Shown: piece by piece, positions 16,012 to 23,517 of the stretch
Layout: each line of letters starts with the position of its first letter
Position numbering within the stretch: position 1 is the stretch's first letter
Assembly (NCBI GenBank): GCA_029782215.1
Contig: JAKOVD010000016.1
Location: forward strand, 1-64,000
Origin: Chloroflexota bacterium
GTDB lineage: Bacteria; Chloroflexota; Anaerolineae; J102
Reading direction: 5' to 3'
Length of the DNA stretch: 64,000 bases
The notes under the pieces: generated by a model
What the model saw: the letters and a program-made list of their open reading frames with translations, nothing else
Database searches by the model: none
What the model was told of the DNA's origin: nothing
Position numbers and translations under genes: made by a program

Positions 16012-16872
16012 ATGCCCCGCTTCCTTGCCCTGCTGCTGCTCTTGGCGCTGGCAGCCTGCGTCCCGCCTCAGCCGGCGACGCCCACGCCCGCCGACCCCCA
16101 GCCCACCGCCACGGCGGTCCGCTCCCCGGCGCCCAGCCCCACGAGCGTACGGGCGACGCCAACGCCGGCGCCCGCGCCGACTTCCACGCCTGCCCCCACC
16201 ACCGACGGCAAAGGCTGGCAGCCGCTGGCGGCGGGAGTCGAGGTCCTGCGCACGGACGATGGCCTGTACGCGCTGCGCCACGACCCCGCAGCCGTACAGT
16301 ACACGGCGCATTTCCAGACGGACCCCAACCAGGCCAGCTCTGTGGGCGAGTGGCTGTCGGCGGACCCGGCGGCCATCGCCGCCATCAACTGCGGCTTCTA
16401 CCGGGATGACGGCGGCGTTTACCACCACATCGGCCTGCTCATGAGCGCCGGCAAGACGCTGTCCAAGCTCCGCTCCGGCTGGGGCGGGGTCCTGGTCGTG
16501 CGTAGCGACCAGGCCACCGCCGTGCGCAAGCCCAAGCGGCTCCTGGGACCCGCCGCCCTGGGCCTGCAGGGTTGGCCGATGCTGGTCGAGAACCAGACAA
16601 TCATCCCGCAGTTGGACGGCAGCGATTGGTCACGGCGCACCGCTGCGGGCGTCGACAGCCGGGGGCGGGTGGTGTGGGTGGCGGCGCCGCTGGGCATGAC
16701 GCTGGCAGATTTCGCCCAACGCCTGCTGCGCGCTGACCTGGGGCTGGTGGACGCCGTCAACCTCGACGGTGGGGTCTCTACGGGACTGCGGTGGCGCGCC
16801 CGGCCGGGCGCCCTCAGCAGCGGGCCGGACAGCCTACCGATCCCCTGCGCCGTGCTGCTCTCGCCGGCGTAA
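16012..16872 (+). CDS. Lipoprotein with phosphodiester glycosidase (NAGPA-type) domain
   Basis: 286 residues. A lipoprotein signal peptide ends in L-A-A-C with the acceptor Cys16; a Pro/Thr-rich linker covers about 17-72. The rest matches the NAGPA-like domain, with A-A-I-N-C-G-F-Y near residue 125 and a V-N-L-D-G-G-V-S-T motif near 254 (family D-G-G-x-S). The family includes the enzyme that uncovers mannose-6-phosphate and bacterial exopolysaccharide-linked proteins. An inverted repeat GAGGTCC-N7-GGACCTC (15965-15985) sits just upstream. Confidence 0.85.
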   Translation: MPRFLALLLLLALAACVPPQPATPTPADPQPTATAVRSPAPSPTSVRATPTPAPAPTSTPAPTTDGKGWQPLAAGVEVLRTDDGLYALRHDPAAVQYTAHFQTDPNQASSVGEWLSADPAAIAAINCGFYRDDGGVYHHIGLLMSAGKTLSKLRSGWGGVLVVRSDQATAVRKPKRLLGPAALGLQGWPMLVENQTIIPQLDGSDWSRRTAAGVDSRGRVVWVAAPLGMTLADFAQRLLRADLGLVDAVNLDGGVSTGLRWRARPGALSSGPDSLPIPCAVLLSPA

Positions 16873-16884
16873 ACATCTGGGAGC

Positions 16885-16948
16885 GCCAGGCACCAGCCTG
16901 GCCAACTCGGCCGCGCCACACGGTAGCATTGCCAAGCTGGGGCTTGGC
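16885..16948. repeat. Pair of small hairpins in an intergenic spacer
   Basis: GCCAGGC-N4-GCCTGGC (16885-16902) and GCCAAGC-N4-GCTTGGC (16931-16948) are two similar hairpins in a row. They look like a dispersed palindromic spacer element; neither has a T tract. Confidence 0.45.
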
Positions 16949-16999
16949 GTTCCCTGGCCGCAAGAACGGTGCAAGGCGCCGGAAAACAACGAAAAACGT

Positions 17000-17028
17000 T
17001 TGACGCACCGCGTCATGCATGCTAGAAT
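17000..17028 (+). promoter_or_regulatory. Promoter of the acyl-CoA dehydrogenase gene
   Basis: TTGACG (17000-17005), exactly 17 bases, then TAGAAT (17023-17028) with the extended TGC (17020-17022). One of the best promoters in the window; the leader is about 70 bases. Confidence 0.75.
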
Positions 17029-17106
17029 AGCAGCAATTCCCGTCCCAATGGCGAACGGGCTTACTGTGCCGATCGGTGTGTTCTCTCGTTTTGTGAGGCG
17101 TCGACC

Positions 17107-18240
17107 ATGTTGAACTTCCTATTGTCACCGGAGCAGAAAATGCTGCGCGACCTGGCGCACGATTTCGCCGAAAACGAGATCAAACCGGTCGCCGAGTACT
17201 ATGACAACCATGAGGAATTTGCCTGGCCTATCGTCAAGAAGGCCCTGGCCAACGGCCTGCTGAGCGTCAATGTCCCCGAACACTACGGCGGTCCCGGCAT
17301 GAGCCTTCTCGAGGAGTGCATCCTCAACGAAGAGCTGGCCTGGGCCTGTTCCGGCATCCAGACCTCGCTCATGCTCAACAGCCTGGCGGCGCTGCCCATC
17401 CTCATCTCCGGCAGCGAAGATCAGAAGCACAAGTACCTGAGCCGCATCGCCGCCGGCACCCTGGCCGCCTACTGCGTGACGGAGCCCGGCGCCGGATCAG
17501 ACGTCGCCGGCCTCAAGACGTACGCCGAGCGACGCGGGGACAAGTACATCCTCAACGGCGTCAAGACGTGGATCACCAATGCTCCCACGTCCGACATCTT
17601 CGTCGTATTCGCCAAGACCAGTCGCGAGGCGCGCTACGAGGGCATCAGCGTGTTCATCGCCGAGCGCGAGTGGGGCGTCAAGACCGGCAAGCCCATGCAC
17701 AAGATGGGGCAGCATGCCTCATGGACCGGTGAGGTCTTTTTTGAGGACGTAGAGGTGCCGGCCGAGAACCTGGTGGGGCCGGAAGGGTCGGGTTTTCTCA
17801 CCGCCATGAAGGTGTTCGACAGTTCCCGCCCGGCAGTGGCAGCGGCCGCGGTGGGCGTGGCGCGGCGGGCTTTCGAGGAAGCGACCGCCTATGCCAAGAG
17901 CCGCGTCGCCTACGGCAAGCCTATCATCGCCCAGCAAGGCGTCAGCTTCATGCTGGCCGAGATGGGCATGAACATCGAAGCGGGCCGGCTCCTGGCCCAG
18001 CAGGCAGCCTGGCTGCACGACAACGGCCACCCCAACACCCTGCAGGCTGCTTATGCCAAGGCTTTCTGCGCCGATATGTGCATGAAGGTGACGACGGACG
18101 CCGTGCAAGTCTTTGGCGGCTACGGCTACAGCCAGGAGTACCCCGTCGAAAAGCTGATGCGGGACGCCAAGATCTACCAGATCTACGAGGGCACCAGCCA
18201 GGTCATGCGCCACATCATCTCCCGCGAGCTGGCGCGGTAA
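17107..18240 (+). CDS. Acyl-CoA dehydrogenase
   Basis: 377 residues, normal for the FAD-dependent family that makes trans-2-enoyl-CoA. Visible: Y-C-V-T-E-P-G-A-G-S-D-V-A-G signature near residue 125, K-T-W-I-T-N-A near 155, V-Q-V-F-G-G-Y-G-Y near 335 and catalytic-base region I-Y-E-G-T-S-Q-V near 361, with Glu in the short-chain/butyryl-type position. It is followed by a thiolase behind an attenuator-like hairpin, pointing to beta-oxidation of short acyl groups. GAGGCG precedes the ATG. Confidence 0.94.
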   Translation: MLNFLLSPEQKMLRDLAHDFAENEIKPVAEYYDNHEEFAWPIVKKALANGLLSVNVPEHYGGPGMSLLEECILNEELAWACSGIQTSLMLNSLAALPILISGSEDQKHKYLSRIAAGTLAAYCVTEPGAGSDVAGLKTYAERRGDKYILNGVKTWITNAPTSDIFVVFAKTSREARYEGISVFIAEREWGVKTGKPMHKMGQHASWTGEVFFEDVEVPAENLVGPEGSGFLTAMKVFDSSRPAVAAAAVGVARRAFEEATAYAKSRVAYGKPIIAQQGVSFMLAEMGMNIEAGRLLAQQAAWLHDNGHPNTLQAAYAKAFCADMCMKVTTDAVQVFGGYGYSQEYPVEKLMRDAKIYQIYEGTSQVMRHIISRELAR

Positions 18241-18263
18241 CAACTACACCTTTCGTTTCTCCC

Positions 18264-18317
18264 AAAAGACGTGAAACGTGGTACCCTTGGACCCGCGTTT
18301 CACGTCTTTTGTTTTCC
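18264..18317 (+). terminator. Terminator/attenuator directly before the thiolase gene
   Basis: A 15-bp stem (18264-18278 with 18296-18310) and 17-base loop. The tail TTTTGTTTTCC abuts the AGGAG of the next gene. Fifteen bases (CGTCTTTTGTTTTCC) are identical to the hairpin tail before recX. Confidence 0.8.
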
Positions 18318-18332
18318 AGGAGTGCTTGAGTG

Positions 18333-19490
18333 ATGGCTGAAGTCTTTATCATTTCCGCTGTGCGTACCCCTATGGGCAAGCGGCGCGGCATGTATGCCGA
18401 CGTCCTGCCGGTAGAGCTGGCAGCCGCAGTCCTACACGCAGCCGTGACACGCGCTGGCGTGGCCCCGGACCAGGTGGAGGATGTGATCATGGGCTGCGCC
18501 ACACCCCTGGGTGAACAGGGCGCCAATGTCGGGCGCATGGCCGTGCTCAAGGCCGGCTGGCCGGTGGAGGTTCCGGGGATCACGATCAACCGCATGTGCG
18601 GCTCCAGCCAGCAAGCCGTTCATTTCGGCAGCCAGGCCATCCTCGCCGGCGACATGGACATCGTAGTCGCCGCCGGGGTCGAGCACATGACGCGCGTTCC
18701 GATGGCGTCGGACTATCCCCCCTCCTGGCCGGAGATGCCCTACGACCTGGTGCCCCAGGGCACCTCGGCGGAGCTGATGGCGGCCAAGTGGAACATCTCC
18801 CGCGCCGCCCTGGACCGGTTCAGCTACGAGAGTCATCTGAAGGCGGCCCAGGCCAGCCGGGGAGGCGCTTTTGCCGCCGAAATCGCGCCCCTGACCGTGC
18901 CCGATGGCAGCGGCGGCCGGCGCACCGTCGCCGCCGACGAAGGCATTCGCTTCGACGCCAATCTGGAAAAGATCGCCTCCCTCAAGCCCGCCTTCCGGGA
19001 GGACGGCGTCATCACTGCCGGCAACAGCAGCCAGATCAGCGATGGCGCCGCCGCCGTGGTGCTGGCCTCAGGGACCGCCGTGCAGCGACTGGGCCTGCAG
19101 CCGCTGGCACGCGTCGTGACCCGCGTCGTGGTCGGCGATGATCCCGTCCTCATGTTGGCAGGCGTCATCCCTGCCACGCGCAAGGCCTTGCAGCGGGCCG
19201 GCCTCAGCGTGGACGACATCGACATCTTCGAGGTGAACGAAGCGTTCTCTTCGGTCGTGCTCGCCTGGATGGAGGAGATCAAGGCCGATCCCAGCCGCGT
19301 CAACCCGCACGGCGGCGCCATTGCCCTGGGCCATCCTCTCGGCGCCAGCGGCGCCCGCATCATGTCCACGCTGGTGCACGGCCTGCGCCGCCGCGGTCTG
19401 CGCTATGGCTTGCAGACGATGTGCATCGGCCACGGCATGGCCACGGCCACGATCGTGGAAAACGTTGAGCATTCAACGTTGAACGTTTAG
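18333..19490 (+). CDS. Acetyl-CoA C-acyltransferase (thiolase)
   Basis: 385 residues. The nucleophile Cys lies in I-N-R-M-C-G-S-S-Q-Q-A-V near residue 89; the N-E-A-F-S block, the glycine-rich G-G-A-I-A-L-G-H-P-L-G-A-S-G-A-R with catalytic His, and the C-terminal C-I-G-H-G-M-A with the second Cys are all intact. It cleaves or condenses acyl-CoAs. ATG 18333 is preferred over the GTG one codon earlier by AGGAG spacing. The stop lies in the loop of a small inverted repeat. Confidence 0.93.
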   Translation: MAEVFIISAVRTPMGKRRGMYADVLPVELAAAVLHAAVTRAGVAPDQVEDVIMGCATPLGEQGANVGRMAVLKAGWPVEVPGITINRMCGSSQQAVHFGSQAILAGDMDIVVAAGVEHMTRVPMASDYPPSWPEMPYDLVPQGTSAELMAAKWNISRAALDRFSYESHLKAAQASRGGAFAAEIAPLTVPDGSGGRRTVAADEGIRFDANLEKIASLKPAFREDGVITAGNSSQISDGAAAVVLASGTAVQRLGLQPLARVVTRVVVGDDPVLMLAGVIPATRKALQRAGLSVDDIDIFEVNEAFSSVVLAWMEEIKADPSRVNPHGGAIALGHPLGASGARIMSTLVHGLRRRGLRYGLQTMCIGHGMATATIVENVEHSTLNV

Positions 19491-19498
19491 CGTTCAAC
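19472..19498. repeat. GTTGAAC-type inverted repeat at the thiolase stop
   Basis: A 12-bp palindrome TTCAACGTTGAA (19472-19483) overlaps an inverted repeat GTTGAACG-N5-CGTTCAAC (19478-19498). Related strings occur at 11547-11575 and 56284-56300. Confidence 0.6.
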
Positions 19499-19508
19499 AG
19501 ATCTGCTT

Positions 19509-20315
19509 ATGTCTGACTACCGCAGCCATCTCAGCGTGACCATCTGGGCCGCCCTGGTTGCCCTTGTCCTGGGGACCATCGTCCCTTTGCCCAGCCGCAC
19601 CCTGACGGCTCAGTTTCTCGGCTCCCCGGTTTCGATCGTGATCACCACGGAGCTGCTGGCGGGGCTGGTGGCGGTGGTGGTGGTGGCAGCGGGGCTGGAA
19701 GCCGCCATTCGCACCCATCCCCGCCCGGAGATCCTCCATCACACCTATCGCTATTGGGGATTGCCCAGCGCCATCGTCCTGTCGGCGGCGGCGATCCTGC
19801 CGGCCGCCCCTTCCGAGGCATGGTGGGCGGTCATGCTGGTGCTTACCGGCTTGGGCTTGGCGGCGGCGACCATTGGCGAGTATCACACCCTTGATCGCGA
19901 CGGTCCCACTTTTCACAATGCCCGCCTCGTCCTCAATGCCCTGGTCTATGCACTGGCGGCGCTGTCCTTCATCCTGATCTACAGCGCCCGCACCCGGTCG
20001 CTCATCTCCGCCACCCTGATCGGCGTGATCGGCGGCCTGCTCACCCTCGACCTGCTGCGCGACACCACCCCCACCCACCGTCACGCCATGCTCTATGCCG
20101 CGGTCACGGCGCTGGTGATGGCGCAGGTCACGTGGGTCTTGAATTACTGGCCCTACACCTCGATTCGCGTCGGGCTGCTCCTGCTCGTCGTCTTCTACCT
20201 GCTGGTTGGCCTCGCCCACCAACAGCTTGCCGGACGTCTGACCCACCGGCGCACCATCGAGTACGTGGCCCTGGCCGGCGCTGCCACCGTCCTGGTGGTA
20301 TGGTTTCCCGGGTAG
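19509..20315 (+). CDS. Polytopic membrane protein of unknown function
   Basis: 268 residues, nearly all hydrophobic, with about eight transmembrane segments (roughly 11-28, 43-63, 83-101, 106-124, 140-160, 165-182, 190-210, 216-235, possibly 249-266). Charged residues sit in short loops and no enzymatic motif is visible. It may belong to one of the Chloroflexota-enriched DUF families such as DUF5656; that assignment is from general resemblance only. It starts 18 bases after the thiolase and may be co-transcribed. Confidence 0.75.
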   Translation: MSDYRSHLSVTIWAALVALVLGTIVPLPSRTLTAQFLGSPVSIVITTELLAGLVAVVVVAAGLEAAIRTHPRPEILHHTYRYWGLPSAIVLSAAAILPAAPSEAWWAVMLVLTGLGLAAATIGEYHTLDRDGPTFHNARLVLNALVYALAALSFILIYSARTRSLISATLIGVIGGLLTLDLLRDTTPTHRHAMLYAAVTALVMAQVTWVLNYWPYTSIRVGLLLLVVFYLLVGLAHQQLAGRLTHRRTIEYVALAGAATVLVVWFPG

Positions 20316-20340
20316 GACCAGGCGCTTACGGGCCTCTGCG

Positions 20341-20700
20341 ACTGGGAACACGGGTTATCTTAAAACTTCCGCGCACCCGTAACTTTCCTGCCCCTTATCA
20401 GTCATGAGCAGTAGTCAGGGTGCAAACGGTGATTGAATGAGAAGGGGGAACTCGTTCAATCCCTTGCATCTTGACAGCACTTCTCAACCAGACAAAGGCA
20501 GGCCGATCCCTTATCCCCTGCCTTTGTCTATTGTCTCCGTAGAGCCAGCGATTCCGCCACAAAACCATCGCCAGGAGTTGGGGGACTCCCTACGATGGTT
20601 GGCCCGAAGCGGTGGCTCCGCAGAGACCCAGGGGTGACCCAGCAGGGTCGCCCGAGGACCCCTCAAAGCGCCACCTGCAACTCACGCAGGTGGCGCTTTT
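20341..20700 (+). ncRNA. Candidate structured RNA ending in a terminator
   Basis: The gap between two convergent genes holds a row of hairpins: 20350-20355/20375-20380; an 11-bp stem 20431-20441/20451-20461 (one G-T) with outer TGCAA/TTGCA; a 13-bp stem 20490-20502/20517-20529; 20563-20570/20593-20600 with an inner GGAGT/ACTCC; 20632-20640/20645-20653; and 20665-20677/20687-20699 followed by TTTT. The last overlaps the end of the minus-strand DinB gene. I see no RNase P, tmRNA, SRP or 6S signature. No good open reading frame fits. Confidence 0.4.
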
Positions 20701-21139
20701 CGTGTATCGTGATCACACGGAAGACGCCTTCGACCGTGGTGTCGAAGCCGCCGGGATGGGGACCTGCTTTGTCCCAATCGCCCTCATCGATGGTGTCCAG
20801 AAGCTCCAGGGTGGCGGCGCGGTTGGCTTTGTACTCGCTCACCAGATCGCCCAGGGTGTGATGGCGCCGAGCCTCGACCTCGGCGTTGTTGTAAGCATCG
20901 AGATCGAAGCCTGCAATGGTGGTGTCCTGCCCGGCGCGCAGACGGCGCACGACCTCGCAGTGGCCCAGCTCCGCCGCCGCCAGGTGCGCGAGCAAGTCCT
21001 GGGCCGTCCAGTGTGGATTCACTTTCACGCCGCCGATGCCGGCTTCGAGCCGTGCCGCCACCTCCAGCACCGCCTGCTGGCTCTGCAGGAGGCGTTGGCG
21101 CAATTGTTCACGCACTTCAGATCGGGGTGTCTCCGTCAT
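20663..21139 (-). CDS. DinB-superfamily protein (copy 1)
   Basis: 158 residues, four-helix-bundle DinB/MDMPI-like fold. The metal ligands expected of the family are visible: His in D-L-L-A-H-L near residue 52 and two His in I-H-E-K-R-H-L near 148. Members include thiol-dependent transferases and isomerases using bacillithiol or mycothiol. Its start overlaps the stop of the next DinB gene by four bases (ATGA), and the two are clearly related, so they arose by tandem duplication. The C-terminal codons lie inside a hairpin. Confidence 0.85.
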   Translation of the reverse strand: MTETPRSEVREQLRQRLLQSQQAVLEVAARLEAGIGGVKVNPHWTAQDLLAHLAAAELGHCEVVRRLRAGQDTTIAGFDLDAYNNAEVEARRHHTLGDLVSEYKANRAATLELLDTIDEGDWDKAGPHPGGFDTTVEGVFRVITIHEKRHLRELQVAL

Positions 21140-21672
21140 GGGATGCCTCCCGCAGAAAGTCCACCGGCTGCAAGCGCCTGCTGCCAGTCGGCAGTCATGA
21201 CAATGGGCAGTCCCACGGCGGAACGAATCTCGTTGCCGTGGTCGAGCTCGTGGTTGGCGATGGTCAGGAAGAGTCCCGCCACCGTGGTGGGCAGGCCGGC
21301 AGGATGAACCCCGGCCACGTCGAGATCGGCCTCAGACAAGCGATCCAGCATGCCCCAAGCTTCGGCGCGGCTGGCCTCCAGCTCTGCCCACAGATCGGCA
21401 ACGCCCGCCTCCCGCCGCTTCTCCACCTGCCGCTGGTTCCAGACATCCAGACTGAAGCCCGGCGGCAGGTCGCCCCCGGCCAGGAAGCGATCGACAGTGC
21501 GCAGCATCCCGCGCTCGGAGGCCGCCAGGTGCGCGAGGAGGTCGCGCACCCGCCACTGTGCATTTTCAGTGCTGGCAGCGAGATTAGCCTCGTCGAGTGC
21601 GGCAACGGCGGCGAGCAGTGAGTCGCGCGCCTCGGTCATGTGCTGGCGAATGATAGCTTTGCGATCGGACAC
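21136..21672 (-). CDS. DinB-superfamily protein (copy 2)
   Basis: 178 residues, paralogue of the downstream gene (shared V-R-D-L-L-A-H-L-A-A-S-E, D-x-(D/W)-N-(Q/A)-x-x-V-E and H-P-x-G blocks). The C-terminal metal motif is A-N-H-E-L-D-H-G. It starts at GTG 21672, preceded by a purine-rich GAGGACAGAG site. A C-terminal extension after the last His helix is rich in Ala and Gly. It lies 27 bases after the FabL-like gene, in the operon led by proline dehydrogenase. Confidence 0.85.
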   Translation of the reverse strand: MSDRKAIIRQHMTEARDSLLAAVAALDEANLAASTENAQWRVRDLLAHLAASERGMLRTVDRFLAGGDLPPGFSLDVWNQRQVEKRREAGVADLWAELEASRAEAWGMLDRLSEADLDVAGVHPAGLPTTVAGLFLTIANHELDHGNEIRSAVGLPIVMTADWQQALAAGGLSAGGIP

Positions 21673-21699
21673 CTCTGTCCTCCCGTGCGAGCGTCCTGC

Positions 21700-22458
21700 T
21701 TAGGGCATGATCTCATAGCCGTTGTCAACGATCAGGGTCTGCCCGACGAGACCGCTGGCGCCTTCGGTGCACAGGAACCCCACCACGCTCGCCACCTGCG
21801 CAGCAGTGACAAAGGAACCGGTAGGAGTGCGCGCCCGGGCCGACTCCACCATCCACTCCCATTCAGGGAAATGCTGCACCGCGTCGGTCAGGACAATGCC
21901 GGGGGAAACGGCATTGCAGCGGATATTGTAGGGTGCCAGCTCGACCGCCAGATAGCGGATAAGGGTCTCTATCGCCGCTTTGCTGACGCCGATGACGCCG
22001 TAGTTGGGCAGCGTACGCCGCGAGCCCATGGACGTGATGCCGATGACACGCCCCCAGCCGCCTGCCTTCATCAAGGGGGCGGCGGCTTTGACGCCGTAGA
22101 ACAGAGAACGGGCGTTGATGTCGACCGTCCAATCCCACTCGCGTTGATCCTGCTCGAGCAGGGGACGCGGCACGCCAGAGGCGGCATTGGCGACAAAGAT
22201 GTCGACGCTGCCAAAGGCAGCCGCCGCCTGCGCGACCAGGTTCTCGATCTGGTCGCGACGCCCCACATGGGCTTTGACCACCAGCGCCCGGCCGCCGGCT
22301 GCTTCCACTGCCGCGGCCGTCTCCTCGGCTGGCTGGCGGTTCCGAAAGTAGTTGACGGTGACGTTGGCGCCCATGCGCGCCAGCTCGACGGCAATGGCGC
22401 TGCCAATGCCCCTGCCAGAGCCGGTGATGACTGCGGTCCTGCCTGCCAGGCTCGTCAT
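21700..22458 (-). CDS. fabL: FabL-type enoyl-[ACP] reductase (SDR superfamily)
   Basis: 252 residues. NADPH motif T-G-S-G-R-G-I-G at 12-19. The active site has Tyr153 and Lys160 separated by six residues, the spacing of enoyl-ACP reductases, not the Y-x3-K of FabG-like reductases. Stretches such as N-A-A-S-G-V, W-D-W-T-V-D-I-N-A and V-G-Q-T-L-I-V-D closely recall Bacillus FabL. It would reduce enoyl-ACP in fatty acid elongation. It starts 9 bases after proline dehydrogenase, an odd partner. A diverged SDR of other function remains possible. Confidence 0.8.
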   Translation of the reverse strand: MTSLAGRTAVITGSGRGIGSAIAVELARMGANVTVNYFRNRQPAEETAAAVEAAGGRALVVKAHVGRRDQIENLVAQAAAAFGSVDIFVANAASGVPRPLLEQDQREWDWTVDINARSLFYGVKAAAPLMKAGGWGRVIGITSMGSRRTLPNYGVIGVSKAAIETLIRYLAVELAPYNIRCNAVSPGIVLTDAVQHFPEWEWMVESARARTPTGSFVTAAQVASVVGFLCTEGASGLVGQTLIVDNGYEIMP

Positions 22459-22467
22459 AAGCGCGTC

Positions 22468-23397
22468 TCAGTCACCGATCAGCGCCCGCAAGAAGAAGAC
22501 CAGGTTGGCCGGCTTCTCGGCCAGCCGGCGCATGAAATAGGGATACCAGGATTGACCGTAGGGTACGTAGACCCGCATGCGGTGTCCTTCCTCGGCGAGC
22601 CGCTTCTGCTCATCACGCCGGATGCCGTACAGGAACTGGATCTCCCAGGCATCGGGGGGCACGTCGTGTGCCGCCGCCCAGGCCGCTACGGCGTTGTAGA
22701 CCACATCGTCATGAGAGCCAAGGGCCAGGCGGGCGCCACGGCTGCGGGCCTCCGGCGCCAGGAGCATCTCGCTGAGTTCTGTGAGCTCCCTCTGGATCGA
22801 AGGCCGGTCGCGCCAGGCAATACTGACAGGCTCATCGTAGGCGCCCTTGACCAGGCGCAGGTCGGCGTTTCCCTCGTCGATTAGGGCTTGCACGTCGGCC
22901 TTGGTACGGTGGAGATAGGCCTGGATGACCGTTCCCACGTTGTCGAACTCAGATCGCAGGCGGCGATAGAGGTCCAACGTCGTATCCACCAGGCTGGACT
23001 CTTCCATGTCAATGCGCACGAAGCGATCGTGTTGTTTGGCGCGGGCGACCACGGTGCGGACGTTATCAAAGCAGAAGGCGGGGTCGATGTGCAGCCCCAT
23101 TGCCGACAGCTTGAGGGAAACGCCGCTCTGCAGTCCTTCGCTGGCCAGGGCATCGAGCACACCCAGGTATTCGCTGACGTTGGCTAGCGCCGCCTCTCGC
23201 TCCGTCACATGCTCACCCAGGTAGTCGACGGTTGCCACCATCCCACTCTGGTTGAGTTGGCGAATGACGGCAAGGGCATCGGCGCGCGCCTCACCGGCGA
23301 CGAAACGCCGGGCTACACGGCGAGCGGGCGGAAAGCCCGTCACGAAACGGCGAGCGCTGCCGCTGTGCGAGAGTGCAATGAGAGGTCGTCGCAGCAT
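22468..23397 (-). CDS. Proline dehydrogenase
   Basis: 309 residues, the single-domain FAD-dependent form that oxidises proline to pyrroline-5-carboxylate. Motifs: L-S-A-M-G-L near residue 96, R-I-D-M-E-E-S near 127, R-L-V-K-G-A-Y-D-E-P near 180, E-I-Q-F-L-Y-G-I-R near 251 and Y-V-P-Y-G-Q-S-W-Y-P-Y-F-M-R-R-L-A-E-K-P-A-N at the end. GGAGA lies 7 bases before the ATG and an extended -10 about 60 bases upstream, so this is the operon's first gene. The P5C dehydrogenase partner is not in the window. Confidence 0.95.
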   Translation of the reverse strand: MLRRPLIALSHSGSARRFVTGFPPARRVARRFVAGEARADALAVIRQLNQSGMVATVDYLGEHVTEREAALANVSEYLGVLDALASEGLQSGVSLKLSAMGLHIDPAFCFDNVRTVVARAKQHDRFVRIDMEESSLVDTTLDLYRRLRSEFDNVGTVIQAYLHRTKADVQALIDEGNADLRLVKGAYDEPVSIAWRDRPSIQRELTELSEMLLAPEARSRGARLALGSHDDVVYNAVAAWAAAHDVPPDAWEIQFLYGIRRDEQKRLAEEGHRMRVYVPYGQSWYPYFMRRLAEKPANLVFFLRALIGD

Positions 23398-23456
23398 GCC
23401 AGGTCTCCAGTCCCTGCGGGCGAGAGAACAGAAGGGAAGATAGGTCCAATGCTGCC

Positions 23457-23465
23457 AGTATAGCA
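23457..23465 (-). promoter_or_regulatory. Extended -10 promoter of the proline dehydrogenase operon
   Basis: Minus-strand TGCTATACT. No good -35 is visible, as expected for an extended -10 type. The leader is about 50 bases. Confidence 0.55.
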
Positions 23466-23517
23466 GACCACCCGTCGCCGGGCGAGTGTGCGCCCCTAAT
23501 GTGAATAAGCTCTCAAT

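Noticed and set aside
20663-23397. DNA-damage (SOS) operon because of the DinB name
   Set aside because: These are DinB-superfamily metal-binding helical bundles, not the DinB DNA polymerase IV; no LexA-type site is seen.
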